Shown here piece after piece: positions 51,283 through 59,875 of a stretch of DNA of 64,000 nucleotides. The DNA is from Arthrobacter sp. fls2-241-R2A-200 (GTDB lineage Bacteria > Actinomycetota > Actinomycetes > Actinomycetales > Micrococcaceae), in the NCBI RefSeq assembly GCF_030209745.1, contig NZ_JARVRJ010000009.1, forward strand, positions 186,001 to 250,000, in the 5' to 3' direction. Positions within the stretch are counted from its first letter, which is position 1. Every line of letters starts with the position of its first letter. The position numbers and the translations under genes were made by a program. The notes under the pieces are model-generated. The model was not told the origin of the DNA and did no database searches. It worked only from the letters and a program-made list of their open reading frames with translations.

Positions 51283-52536
51283 TTACGTTGCGCGCGCCCG
51301 GCGCCAAGACGTTCGAACCTGCTCACGGATTGTCGCTTGGCTACGCCGCCCCACCATGACGACTGCGGCGACGCCGGTCATCAGTACCACAGCACCCCCG
51401 GCGGCCACAGCCCAGCGAGCTCCAAACTCGGTGCCGATCCAGCCCATCAGTGGAGCACCAATGGCCGTCCCTCCTTGCAGGATAGCGAGATAGAGGGCCA
51501 GGACACGTCCACGGAATTGTGGCTCGACGGACAATTGGATGGTGGTGTTGCAACTGTTCAGGAAAGTGATGGAAGCGAGCCCAACAGGGATCAGCACAAC
51601 GGCGTAGACCCAGAATACCGGCGAGATGCTGGAGAACAGGGTAAAGATGCCCAGAGTCAAAGCGCCACCGAGCATGAACCGCAGGCGGGGACCGGAGCGT
51701 CGGGCAGCAAGCAGGGCACCTGCCAGCGTCCCCACAGCCATAATGGAGCCGAGAAGGCCAAACTGTTCAGGTCCCACACCGAAGACGGCGGTGGACATCA
51801 GCGAGTTCGTGACCGTGAAGTTCATGCCAAAGGCGCCAAGAATCCCCACCATGAACAGGATGAGCACCAAGTCCGGGCGTTGCCGGACGTACTGCAGGCC
51901 CTCCACCACCTGATGCTTGCCACGAACCACCGGAGCCGTCGGCTGAAGCTGGGCAGTCTTGACCCGTGCGAGGGAAATAATGACGGCGACGAAGCTGGCA
52001 GCGTTGAGCAAGAACACCGGGCCCGTACCGATCCACGCGATGAGCACACCGGCGATGGCCGGGCCCGTAAGCCGGGCGCTGTTGAAGGAGGCTGAGTTCA
52101 GGGCCACGGCGTTGGAGATATTGTCTGGTCCAACCAGTTCAGAGACGAATGCCTGCCGGGCCGGGCCATCCACCGCCGCCGCAATTCCCAGCGCCAGCGC
52201 CGCGGCATAGACCTGCCACAACTGGGCGGCGCCAGTGACCACCAGCAGTCCTACGATCAGCCCACAGACGCCCATGGCGGTCTGCGTCCAGAACAAAATC
52301 CTGCGCTTGCGGTAACGGTCGGCGAGGACACCGGCATACGGGCCTAAAAGCAGCATGGGAAGGAACTGCAGGGACGTGGTGACGCCAACGGCGGTTCCGG
52401 AGTGGTTGGTGAGGACCGTCAGGACCAACCAGTCCTGGGCGACGCGCTGCATCCAGGTACCGACATTCGAGACCAAGGCACCACCAGCCCACACCCGGTA
52501 GTTGGGATTCTCAAGCGCGCGGAACATGGCGCTCAT
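51283..52536 (-). CDS. MFS exporter (EntS/MFS_3 type)
   Basis: This 417-aa transporter has twelve predicted helices and the family sequences NYRVWAGGALVSNVGTWMQRVAQDWLVLTVL and GPYAGVLADRYRKRRIL, typical of small-molecule or siderophore exporters. The ATG at 52536 overlaps the MarR stop by 4 bp, so it is co-expressed with its likely regulator. It probably exports a toxic organic compound. Confidence 0.9.
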   Translation of the reverse strand: MSAMFRALENPNYRVWAGGALVSNVGTWMQRVAQDWLVLTVLTNHSGTAVGVTTSLQFLPMLLLGPYAGVLADRYRKRRILFWTQTAMGVCGLIVGLLVVTGAAQLWQVYAAALALGIAAAVDGPARQAFVSELVGPDNISNAVALNSASFNSARLTGPAIAGVLIAWIGTGPVFLLNAASFVAVIISLARVKTAQLQPTAPVVRGKHQVVEGLQYVRQRPDLVLILFMVGILGAFGMNFTVTNSLMSTAVFGVGPEQFGLLGSIMAVGTLAGALLAARRSGPRLRFMLGGALTLGIFTLFSSISPVFWVYAVVLIPVGLASITFLNSCNTTIQLSVEPQFRGRVLALYLAILQGGTAIGAPLMGWIGTEFGARWAVAAGGAVVLMTGVAAVVMVGRRSQATIREQVRTSWRRARAT

Positions 52537-53000
52537 TGGGCGCTCATTTCCTGCATGATGCGCGCGGCGCGGCTCAGCGTTGCACGGTCCTCTTCACTCA
52601 GTCCTGCGACGCGCCGGGCCAACCACGCGGTCCGCTGGCTGCGGGCTTCGACGAGGACTTCCTCCCCTGCGGGCGTGATACTGATCCACACCTGCCGGCC
52701 ATCCCCGGGATGGGCTTGCCGTTCAATGAACCCTTGATCACCGAGGGCATTGACGATCCTGGTCATCGAGGGTGCCTGTACATGCTCGCGCTCGGCCAGC
52801 TCCCGCAAGGTCTGCGGGCCTGAACTGAGATGGGCCAGAACGGTGTACTGCCCCGGAGTAATGACGTCCCCGGTTGCTTCGATGCGAAGTCGCCGCGATG
52901 TCCGCATCACGGCAGTTCGAAGCTCAATGGCAAGGGCGTCGGCCGGAATCGCGTCTGGCTTTTGGTCTGTCGTTTCGCTCGCTTGACTGGGTGCAGTCAC
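52533..53000 (-). CDS. MarR-family transcriptional regulator
   Basis: This 155-aa winged-helix repressor shows the MarR core TLRELAEREHVQAPSMTRIVNALGDQGFIERQAHPGDGRQVWISIT. The start is a GTG at 53000 with GGGAGG upstream. It is the first gene of a two-gene operon with an MFS exporter, behind a palindromic promoter region that is presumably its operator. It lacks the N-terminal cysteine of the OhrR-like protein at 7415, so its trigger differs. Confidence 0.92.
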   Translation of the reverse strand: MTAPSQASETTDQKPDAIPADALAIELRTAVMRTSRRLRIEATGDVITPGQYTVLAHLSSGPQTLRELAEREHVQAPSMTRIVNALGDQGFIERQAHPGDGRQVWISITPAGEEVLVEARSQRTAWLARRVAGLSEEDRATLSRAARIMQEMSAQ

Positions 53001-53028
53001 TGGAAGGCGCCTCCCGGGCTTTGCATAA

Positions 53029-53060
53029 TAGTTAGCACTGCTAATTAGCTCCGCTAACTA
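53029..53060. promoter_or_regulatory. MarR operator and promoter
   Basis: TAGTTAGC (53029-53036) and GCTAACTA (53053-53060) form an outer inverted repeat around the perfect palindrome GCTAATTAGC (53040-53049). A -10-like TATTAT (minus strand, 53025-53030) abuts it, so binding would block the marR promoter. Confidence 0.7.
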
Positions 53061-53122
53061 TCCTACTCCTGTTCCTTGCCAGTGCCCAGTGTCCGGTGCC
53101 CAGTGGGCGCCAGCGGTGCCGA

Positions 53123-54601
53123 CTAGCCTTCCGCCGAGCCGGCGCCAGCCTGCGCCGGTGTCTTGGTCGCCACCGACTCGCCCTGGGCGCCCGGCATGGC
53201 GATGACCGCGATAACGGTCAGCACGGCGCACACGAGCACAGCCAGGAACACGGCCGACGACGCCGATACGGTTGTGTGCGCGTCCGAAGCACCGGGATGT
53301 CCTGCATAGATGGCGTTGGCCACGGCGCCGAAAACGGCCACGCCAATGGAACTGCCGATGGATCGCGCGAACAGGTTAGTACCGGTCACCACCCCGCGTT
53401 CGTTCCACTCGACGCTTGATTGGGCCGCGATGAGGCTCGGCGTGGCCACCAGCCCAAGTCCAAGTCCGACGACGAAGCATGCGGCCGCCACCAGGAGCAC
53501 GTTGGGCGTTGGAGCGGTCAGCGCAAGGATGGCCGCACCAATGACCGTAATGGAAACTCCAATCAGTGCGGTTTTGCGGAATCCGATCCGGAGATAGAAC
53601 CTGCCGGCCTGGGAAGCGCTGATAGGCCAGCCGAGCGTCAAAGCCGCCAGTGCCAGCCCGGCGAGGATCGGCGAGGTGGACAGCGCCCCTTCAAGGAAGG
53701 TGGGAACATACGAGGTGAGGCCGAGCATGACGGCACCTACACCGAACGAGATCATCGCCGTCGTCGCCAGCAACCTGCGGGAGAGGACCCATGGCGGGAG
53801 GACCGGCTCCGCGGCCTTCCTCTCCACGAGGACGAATGCTGCGAACAACAACGCTCCAACGGCAAAGACAGCGATGCTGATGGAGGAATTCCACGCCCAC
53901 GCCTGGCCGCCCTCAAGCGCTCCAAGGATGAGAAGGCTCAGCGAAACCGTGAGTAGCGCGGCTCCGAGGTAATCAACGCGGTGCTTGGTGCGCTCGATGC
54001 TCTCGTGGAAGGTCCGCAGAAGCATCCAACCCGCTAGCAGGCACAGTGGAATATTGATGAAGAAAATCCAGCGCCATATCCCCAGCGATGAGAAGACGCC
54101 ACCAAGCGTGGGCCCCACAACGGAAGAAACCGCCCACACACTGGCAAGGTAGCCTTGCACCTTGGCTCGCTCGGCAAGGGTGTAGATATCGCCCGCGATA
54201 GTGATCGCAACAGGCTGCACAGCACCCGCACCCAGGCCCTGCAAAACCCGGAAAGCGATCAGCGCCGGCATGCTCCAGGCCATTCCACAAAGAATGGAAC
54301 CGAGCAGGAAAAGGCCGATTCCGCTGAGGATGATCGGCTTGCGGCCCACGACGTCGGAAAGCTTGGCATACACGGGCACCGAGACTGCCTGGGCCAAGAG
54401 ATACGCGGAGAAAAGCCAGGGGAAAGAGGTGAAGCCGCCAATGTCCGTCACAATCGACGGCACCGCGGTGGCAACAATGGTGGAATCGATCGCCACCAGG
54501 CCTGTGGAAAGCATCAAAGCTATAAGTATGGGTCCGCGACGGGAGCGGAACCCGACGCCCTCAGTAGTCTCTGTCATCATCTGTCTCGTTTCGGTCGTCA
54601 T
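53123..54601 (-). CDS. MFS multidrug exporter, DHA2 (EmrB/QacA) family
   Basis: This transporter of about 492 aa has fourteen predicted helices. LSTGLVAIDSTIVATAVPSIVTDIGG and the helix-5 region GAVQPVAITIAGDIYTLAERAKVQGYLASVWAVSSVVGPTLGGVF are typical of drug/proton antiporters. The start is uncertain: ATG 54601 is given, and the ATG pair at 54580/54577 is possible. Neither has a good ribosome site. It is separated from the MarR gene by 122 bp and from purA by a strong hairpin, so it is likely a single-gene unit. Confidence 0.88.
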   Translation of the reverse strand: MTTETRQMMTETTEGVGFRSRRGPILIALMLSTGLVAIDSTIVATAVPSIVTDIGGFTSFPWLFSAYLLAQAVSVPVYAKLSDVVGRKPIILSGIGLFLLGSILCGMAWSMPALIAFRVLQGLGAGAVQPVAITIAGDIYTLAERAKVQGYLASVWAVSSVVGPTLGGVFSSLGIWRWIFFINIPLCLLAGWMLLRTFHESIERTKHRVDYLGAALLTVSLSLLILGALEGGQAWAWNSSISIAVFAVGALLFAAFVLVERKAAEPVLPPWVLSRRLLATTAMISFGVGAVMLGLTSYVPTFLEGALSTSPILAGLALAALTLGWPISASQAGRFYLRIGFRKTALIGVSITVIGAAILALTAPTPNVLLVAAACFVVGLGLGLVATPSLIAAQSSVEWNERGVVTGTNLFARSIGSSIGVAVFGAVANAIYAGHPGASDAHTTVSASSAVFLAVLVCAVLTVIAVIAMPGAQGESVATKTPAQAGAGSAEG

Positions 54602-54693
54602 CACAGCTAGCGGGCGCACTTCCGCCCCGGCTCCACATGGCGTAACCGCGCCCACCGCGAATTTAGTCCCAGCCTGCAGGGGCAATGCTTTAA

Positions 54694-54750
54694 CGACGAC
54701 GGCGGGTCACTTGCGGTTCCGTAAGGAACCCAAGTGACCCGCCGTCGTCG
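54694..54750. terminator. Very long hairpin terminator downstream of purA
   Basis: A perfect 20-bp outer stem (54694-54713 with 54731-54750) continues into an inner GGTTCC/GGAACC stem around a GTAA loop. It shares the CGACGGCGG motif with three other hairpins in the window. Confidence 0.88.
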
Positions 54751-54798
54751 ACAGTGTCTATTCGTTGACCGTCTATTTGAAGCGCAGTTCGGTGGAAC

Positions 54799-56088
54799 CT
54801 AGTCGTTGATCAGGTCGTGGACAACGATCGTCTGGTCGCGGTCAGGGCCGACTCCGATGGCCGAGAAGCGCGTGCCGGAGAGCTTTTCGAGCGCCAGCAC
54901 GTAGTTGCGGGCATTTTCCGGGAGGTCATCGAGGGTTCGTGCGCCGGTGATGTCCTCGGTCCAGCCGTCGAAGTACTCGTAGATGGGCACCGCGTGGTGG
55001 AACTCGGTCTGTGTCATGGGCATTTCGTCGTGGCGGACGCCGTCGACGTCGTACGCAACGCAGACCGGGATCTGTTCGATGCCGGTCAGGACATCGAGCT
55101 TGGTGACGAAGTAGTCCGTGAAACCGTTGACGCGGGAAGCATGGCGGGCCAGGACGGCGTCGTACCAACCGCAGCGGCGAGGACGGCCGGTGTTGACGCC
55201 GAACTCACCACCGGTTTTCTGCAGGTACACGCCCATCTCGTCGAACAACTCGGTGGGGAACGGACCGGCGCCGACGCGCGTTGTGTACGCCTTGATGATG
55301 CCGATTGACCGGGAAATGCGGGTGGGCCCAATGCCCGAGCCAACGGACGCGCCGCCGGCGGTGGGGTTGGAGGACGTGACAAACGGGTAGGTGCCGTGGT
55401 CAACGTCAAGGAACGTGGCCTGGCCGCCTTCCATGAGCACAACCTTGCCCTCATCCAGGGCGTTGTTGAGGACGAGCGTGCTGTCGATAACCAGCGGGCG
55501 CAGGCGCTCGGCGAAGGACAGGAAGTATTCCACAATCTCGTCCACCACAACGCTGCGCCGGTTATAAACCTTGACCAGGAGCTCGTTCTTCTGGCGCAGC
55601 GAACCTTCCACTTTCTGGCGGAGGATCGACTCGTCGAAAACGTCCTGCACCCGGACGCCCAAGCGGGCCACCTTGTCCATGTACGCCGGGCCGATTCCGC
55701 GGCCAGTGGTTCCAATGGCACGGCTGCCGAGGAAGCGTTCAGTAACTTTGTCCAGGACTTGGTGGTACGGCGCCACCAAGTGGGCGTTGGCCGAGACGCG
55801 CAGCCGGGAAGTGTCCGCGCCACGGGCAATCAAGCCGTCAATCTCCTGGAAGAGTGCCTCGAGGTTGACCACGCAGCCGTTGCCAATAATGGGAATTGCG
55901 TTCGGGCTCAGGATGCCCGCGGGAAGGAGCTTCAGCTCATACTTCTCACCGCCAACAACCACGGTGTGCCCGGCGTTGTTACCGCCGTTGGGCTTGACCA
56001 CGTAGTCAACGCGGCCACCGAGCAAATCAGTTGCTTTGCCTTTGCCTTCGTCGCCCCATTGGGCTCCGACGATCACGATAGCGGGCAT
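54799..56088 (-). CDS. purA: Adenylosuccinate synthetase
   Basis: This 429-aa GTP-dependent enzyme joins aspartate to IMP, the first committed step to AMP. It has the N-terminal [11 protein letters not shown], the His of [22 protein letters not shown] and the C-terminal [11 protein letters not shown]. The length is normal. The ATG at 56088 has GGGGGAGGATCCC upstream; the ORF opens earlier without support. It stands alone, with its own promoter, a leader of about 150 nt that can fold and a strong terminator. Confidence 0.97.
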   Translation of the reverse strand: MPAIVIVGAQWGDEGKGKATDLLGGRVDYVVKPNGGNNAGHTVVVGGEKYELKLLPAGILSPNAIPIIGNGCVVNLEALFQEIDGLIARGADTSRLRVSANAHLVAPYHQVLDKVTERFLGSRAIGTTGRGIGPAYMDKVARLGVRVQDVFDESILRQKVEGSLRQKNELLVKVYNRRSVVVDEIVEYFLSFAERLRPLVIDSTLVLNNALDEGKVVLMEGGQATFLDVDHGTYPFVTSSNPTAGGASVGSGIGPTRISRSIGIIKAYTTRVGAGPFPTELFDEMGVYLQKTGGEFGVNTGRPRRCGWYDAVLARHASRVNGFTDYFVTKLDVLTGIEQIPVCVAYDVDGVRHDEMPMTQTEFHHAVPIYEYFDGWTEDITGARTLDDLPENARNYVLALEKLSGTRFSAIGVGPDRDQTIVVHDLIND

Positions 56089-56157
56089 GGGATCCTCCCC
56101 CATTCTTTCGGGCGAGACCCAGCCGGATGGCCAGGACTCGACGCCGTACATGAGAAT

Positions 56158-56217
56158 GCCCCGACACTTACCTGGGCTGCCTGCCGCAAGGCGCGGCATA
56201 CGCAAGAGTTTCGGGGC
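56158..56217 (-). promoter_or_regulatory. Structured leader of purA mRNA
   Basis: Within the leader GCCCCGA (56158-56164) pairs with TCGGGGC (56211-56217), enclosing a second stem GCCGC/GCGGC (56183-56187, 56193-56197). The fold could be regulatory, but I do not recognise it as a known riboswitch. Confidence 0.35.
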
Positions 56218-56247
56218 TCTTACCACCCAAGTTTAGCCGATGGGCCC

Positions 56248-56276
56248 CGAATACCTTTCGTCAAGCGCCGCGTCAA
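56248..56276 (-). promoter_or_regulatory. Probable purA promoter
   Basis: On the minus strand TTGACG (56271-56276) and TATTCG (56248-56253) are 17 bp apart, an ideal primary-sigma spacing. This places the transcript start near 56241. Confidence 0.55.
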
Positions 56277-56563
56277 GGTCAATTTCTGGACCGTTGGGCG
56301 AAGTTTGTTACGGAATGTTGGTACAGGAGCCACCGCTTTCTTTCTTAACACCAGGGAATTGGCGCCGAACATTTTGCCCATGGCGACGCCGGCGTCGGCT
56401 AAATCCGAACCGAGGTCCACAGCGCGGCGATTGCGGCAGCAGGTGACTCTTCTCTCTCGCTACCAGCACATTGCCGGAAGCCGAGGACCGCCGTCGAGAT
56501 CTGCGGCACTTTTTGATCGCAACACGCCGCGTCGCATTTGGGGGCGCGCCGGACTAGGACCCA
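56277..56563. other. Gap upstream of purA without a convincing gene
   Basis: The 56089-56683 gap holds the purA leader and promoter, and the promoter of the next gene. In the middle 290 bp I see no supported gene, RNA or repeat. The one minus-strand ORF here has no ribosome site and overlaps the purA promoter. Confidence 0.6.
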
Positions 56564-56592
56564 TTGACGCCCATAGTCCGGTAAGGTTAGTT
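56564..56592 (+). promoter_or_regulatory. Probable promoter of the gene at 56684
   Basis: TTGACG (56564-56569) and TTAGTT (56587-56592) are 17 bp apart, giving a transcript start near 56599 and a leader of about 85 nt. Confidence 0.5.
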
Positions 56593-56683
56593 AGCCCCCC
56601 ACAGCATCCTTTGAGGTTCGGCCGCGGCATGCCCGTGGCACCTTGGAACGGTGCGCTGTAACACCTAGGAGACCAAACCACTG

Positions 56684-57319
56684 ATGCAAGATCTGGCGAC
56701 TGAATCACCCGAAGAACTCCTCTGGAACCGCCGTTACGAACCCCACATCGCCGAGGTCAACGCGCTGTGCGATTCCATCAAGGAACAGAAGCCAGGCAGC
56801 GAGGTCCTTTACATCGACCCCGCCCACAGCATTGATGACTGCCGCATCGTGAGCCTTTTCTCCAACCAGCGCACCAACACCGGCGAGGGCTTCATCACCC
56901 CCGGTGACGAGGAAGCAAACACCCGCATGCTCGGCATGCAGTGGCAGCTGGGGCTCCGTCCCAAGCTGATGATGCCGTGGAACGCTTACCCGTGGATCGA
57001 ACCCAACGAGGAACCCGGCAAGCTCACCCCTGCCAACATCACCGAAGGCCTCAAGCCTTTGCTTCGCCTGCTCCAGCTCCTCCCGCGTACCTCTGCCCTG
57101 GTGGCACACGGCAATGAGGCACACCGCCTTGCCGATCAGCTCATGAAGGCTGCCCCGGCCAGCATTGCCCGCCGCGGCTTCAAGACCTTCAAGGTCCGTT
57201 CGCTCGGTGGCCGCTCCTTCGCAGGCACCCCGGCCCGCCAGCAGGAATACCTCGACGCCATCCACGGCGCCTACGCCGAAGCCATGGCCCGTACGGGAAT
57301 TCCCCGCAAGGCAGCCTAG
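56684..57319 (+). CDS. Conserved protein, possibly uracil-DNA-glycosylase-like fold
   Basis: This 211-aa soluble protein has landmarks LLWNRRYEPHIAEVNALCD, GEGFITPGDEEANTRM, LMMPWNAYPWI and TSALVAHGNEAHRLADQL. The PWN motif and the later H/G-rich turn resemble the layout of uracil-DNA-glycosylase superfamily members, but I cannot show the catalytic residues. The ATG at 56684 has AGGAG 11 bp upstream and a promoter-like pair at 56564. It is an isolated gene ending at a long hairpin. Function is not assigned. Confidence 0.75.
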   Translation: MQDLATESPEELLWNRRYEPHIAEVNALCDSIKEQKPGSEVLYIDPAHSIDDCRIVSLFSNQRTNTGEGFITPGDEEANTRMLGMQWQLGLRPKLMMPWNAYPWIEPNEEPGKLTPANITEGLKPLLRLLQLLPRTSALVAHGNEAHRLADQLMKAAPASIARRGFKTFKVRSLGGRSFAGTPARQQEYLDAIHGAYAEAMARTGIPRKAA

Positions 57320-57390
57320 CTCCCTCCCGTTGTGGGGCCTGCTCTGCACGCTCAACCCGCTAGGTTGCCTGCAGATCGGGCCCCGCAACG

Positions 57391-57442
57391 CAAACGACGA
57401 CGGCGGCCCTCACCTTTCGGTGGGGGCCGCCGTCGTTGTTTG
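57391..57442. terminator. Bidirectional CGACGGCGG-family terminator
   Basis: A 24-bp stem with two mismatches (57391-57414 with 57419-57442) and a TTTC loop lies between convergent genes. Confidence 0.88.
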
Positions 57443-57450
57443 TTGAGGCT

Positions 57451-57873
57451 TTAGCTGGCTTCGATCGCTGCCTTGGCCTTGGGGTCGGAGTCGTTCAGGA
57501 ACTTCTCGATCCGCTCCGGCTCCTCAGCCTCGCCAATGGCAGACGCCGCACGACCCAGCGCGTAGAGCGACCGCAGGAAACCCTGGTTGGGCTCGTGCTC
57601 CCACGGGATGGGTCCGACGCCGCGCCAACCGTTGCGGCGAAGAGAATCCAGGCCGCGGTGGTAGCCAACCCGGGCAAAAGCGTAGGACTCGATGGTCCTG
57701 CCCTCGGCCCAGGCTTCCTCAGCGAGGATGGCCCACAAAAGTGACGACGTGGGGTTCTGCGCCACGAGTTCCAGTGCTTCCTTGCCGAGGGCCAGGTGCT
57801 GGTAGATCTCGGTTTCGGCGGGCAGGAGTGTGGGCTCTGGCCCCATGAGGTTCTTGCGGAATTCGTCGGACAT
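57451..57873 (-). CDS. DUF3151 protein
   Basis: This 140-aa protein belongs to the actinobacterial DUF3151 family. LLPAETEIYQHLALGKEALELVAQNPTSSLLWAILAEEAW and YHRGLDSLRRNGWRGVGPIPWEHEPNQGFLRSLYALGRAA are its conserved blocks, and the fold is probably helical and TPR-like. The ATG at 57873 shares a base with the aldolase stop (TAATG), so it is coupled to fba, a pairing I recall as common in actinobacteria. It may modulate the aldolase; no function is established. Confidence 0.9.
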   Translation of the reverse strand: MSDEFRKNLMGPEPTLLPAETEIYQHLALGKEALELVAQNPTSSLLWAILAEEAWAEGRTIESYAFARVGYHRGLDSLRRNGWRGVGPIPWEHEPNQGFLRSLYALGRAASAIGEAEEPERIEKFLNDSDPKAKAAIEAS

Positions 57874-58892
57874 TAGAAGGTCTTGCCTACTGAGCCGAGC
57901 TGCTGTGCGGCTTCGACGATGCGCGCGGCCATGCCGGCTTCAGCGGAAGCGCCCCAAACGCGGGGATCGTAAGTCTTCTTGTTACCCATTTCCCCGTCGA
58001 TCTTCAGGACGCCGTCGTAATTGGAGAACATGTGGCCCGCCACCGGGCGGGTGAACGCGTACTGGGTGTCAGTGTCGATGTTCATCTTGATCACACCATA
58101 GGAAACAGCGTCAGCGATTTCCTGTTCCGAGGAGCCCGAACCGCCGTGGAACACGAGGTCGAACGGGTTTTCCTTACCGATCTTCGCACCAACCTCGGAC
58201 TGGATCTGCTTAAGCAGCTCCGGGCGGAGCTTCACGCCGCCCGGCTTGTACACACCGTGCACATTACCGAACGTCAGGGCGGTGAGGTAGCGGCCGTTCT
58301 CGCCCGCACCCAGGGCCTCGATCGTGGCGAGGGCGTCTTCGGTGGTGGTGTAGAGCTTCTCGTTGATTTCGTTCTCAACACCGTCTTCCTCGCCACCGAC
58401 GGTGCCGATTTCGACCTCGAGGATGATCTTCGCGGCAGCCGCGCGCTCCAGCAGTTCGCGGCCGATCCGCAGGTTCTCCGAAAGGGTCTCGTGCGAACCG
58501 TCCCACATGTGCGAGTTGAAAATCGGGTCCTTACCGGCCTTCACCGCTTCCTCGGAGGCAGCGAGCAGGGGAAGAACGAAATCCGCCAACTTGTCCTGCG
58601 GGCAGTGGTCCGTGTGCAGGGCAATGTTCACGTTGTAACTCTTCGCCACCTCACGGGCAAACGCAGCGAAACCCAGCGAACCGACCACCATGTCCTTGAC
58701 CGAAGCCCCGGACCAATACGCGGCACCACCAGTGGAAACCTGGATAATGCCATCGGACTCGGCCTCAGCGAAACCGCGGATCGCAGCATTCAGAGTCTGC
58801 GACGACGTCACGTTGACCGCGGGGAAAGCGAATCCGCCAGCCTTCGCACGGTCAATCATCTCGGAGTAAATCTCAGGGGTTGCAATGGGCAT
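57873..58892 (-). CDS. fba: Class II fructose-bisphosphate aldolase
   Basis: This 339-aa zinc-dependent aldolase splits fructose 1,6-bisphosphate in glycolysis and runs in reverse in gluconeogenesis. Landmarks are FAFPAVNVTSSQTLNAA, the zinc and catalytic residues in ALHTDHCPQDK, the EVEIGTVGGEEDGV loop, TFGNVHGVYKPG and FHGGSGSS. The ATG at 58892 has GGAGTCACC upstream. It is co-transcribed with DUF3151. Confidence 0.96.
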   Translation of the reverse strand: MPIATPEIYSEMIDRAKAGGFAFPAVNVTSSQTLNAAIRGFAEAESDGIIQVSTGGAAYWSGASVKDMVVGSLGFAAFAREVAKSYNVNIALHTDHCPQDKLADFVLPLLAASEEAVKAGKDPIFNSHMWDGSHETLSENLRIGRELLERAAAAKIILEVEIGTVGGEEDGVENEINEKLYTTTEDALATIEALGAGENGRYLTALTFGNVHGVYKPGGVKLRPELLKQIQSEVGAKIGKENPFDLVFHGGSGSSEQEIADAVSYGVIKMNIDTDTQYAFTRPVAGHMFSNYDGVLKIDGEMGNKKTYDPRVWGASAEAGMAARIVEAAQQLGSVGKTF

Positions 58893-59043
58893 GGTGACTC
58901 CTATGCTGAATTCGTCTGTGGGTTGGTAACCCTGGAGTAGACCGCTTACGGCTAGCACCATCCTAGCGATATCCGTCAGGACGCCGTGTTTCCGGTCACG
59001 TGGGCTCTTAACACTTCCGCCGGGTTGCCACCTCGCAGGGAGG

Positions 59044-59739
59044 CTAGACGTGTTGTTCGAAGACGTGCCGCCGCACCCACGCATGCATCGCGATCGCAGC
59101 GGCCGAGGCCGCATTCATGGAGCGCGTGGAACCGAACTGCTCAATCGACAGGGTCGCGACGGCGGCCTCGTGCACCTCCGGGGTAAGGCCCGGTCCTTCC
59201 TGGCCGAACACCAGAACGCACTTCTTGGGAAGGTCGTAGGTCTCCAAGGGCACAGAGTCGGGGAAGATGTCGATGCCGATCACCGCGAGCCCCTCACCCT
59301 GCGCCCACTGGACAAAATCCTCCACCGTGGGGTGGTGCCGAACGTGCTGATAACGATCGGTGACCATGGCGCCGCGACGGTTCCACCGCCGTCGACCGAT
59401 GATGTGTACTTCCTTGGCAAGAAAGGCGTTGGCGGTCCGGACCACGGTGCCGATGTTGAGGTCGTGTTGCCAGTTTTCGATGGCGATGTGGAATTCGTGG
59501 CGCTTGGAATCAAGATCGGCAACAATCGCATCGTGCTTCCAGTAGCGGTATTGATCCACCACGTTCCGTCGATCGCCGTCGCGAAGGAGGTCAGGGTCCC
59601 AATGCTCACCGACAGGCCACTCACCTTCCCAAGGCCCGACGCCGACCTCCGCCTTGGCCTCTGCCTCGCCTTCCGCCGGGGGTACTTCCGGTGAGCCGGC
59701 AGGAATTGGCAGGTCTTTGGTGGGGGGAAGGTCAGTCAC
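59044..59739 (-). CDS. SpoU/TrmH-family RNA 2'-O-methyltransferase
   Basis: This 231-aa methyltransferase has the three SpoU motifs: NWQHDLNIGTVVRTANAF, VFGQEGPGLTPEV and LSIEQFGSTRSMNAASAAAIAMHAWVRR. It transfers a methyl group from S-adenosylmethionine to a ribose in tRNA or rRNA; the site is unknown. The first 45 residues are acidic and Pro-rich. The start is a GTG at 59739. It is divergent from the HAD phosphatase gene. Confidence 0.92.
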   Translation of the reverse strand: MTDLPPTKDLPIPAGSPEVPPAEGEAEAKAEVGVGPWEGEWPVGEHWDPDLLRDGDRRNVVDQYRYWKHDAIVADLDSKRHEFHIAIENWQHDLNIGTVVRTANAFLAKEVHIIGRRRWNRRGAMVTDRYQHVRHHPTVEDFVQWAQGEGLAVIGIDIFPDSVPLETYDLPKKCVLVFGQEGPGLTPEVHEAAVATLSIEQFGSTRSMNAASAAAIAMHAWVRRHVFEQHV

Positions 59740-59875
59740 CCCTCAACTTTAGCCGCGCCAAGCGGGCCGGCCGGTGCCCGCACCCTTGGAATCCCATGCA
59801 GGCCCGGGATGTGGCGCCGACCGAATAATGAAAGACTGGGACGCAGTGCATGACCAACCCCACCCGGAGGCAAAC

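Noticed and set aside
56220..56420. Minus-strand 66-aa ORF upstream of purA, basic and protein-like.
   Set aside because: No ribosome site, and its 3' part contains the TTGACG/TATTCG promoter of purA.
55396..56661. Plus-strand ORF of 421 codons opposite purA.
   Set aside because: Antisense to purA and its promoter region; composition is that of a shadow frame.
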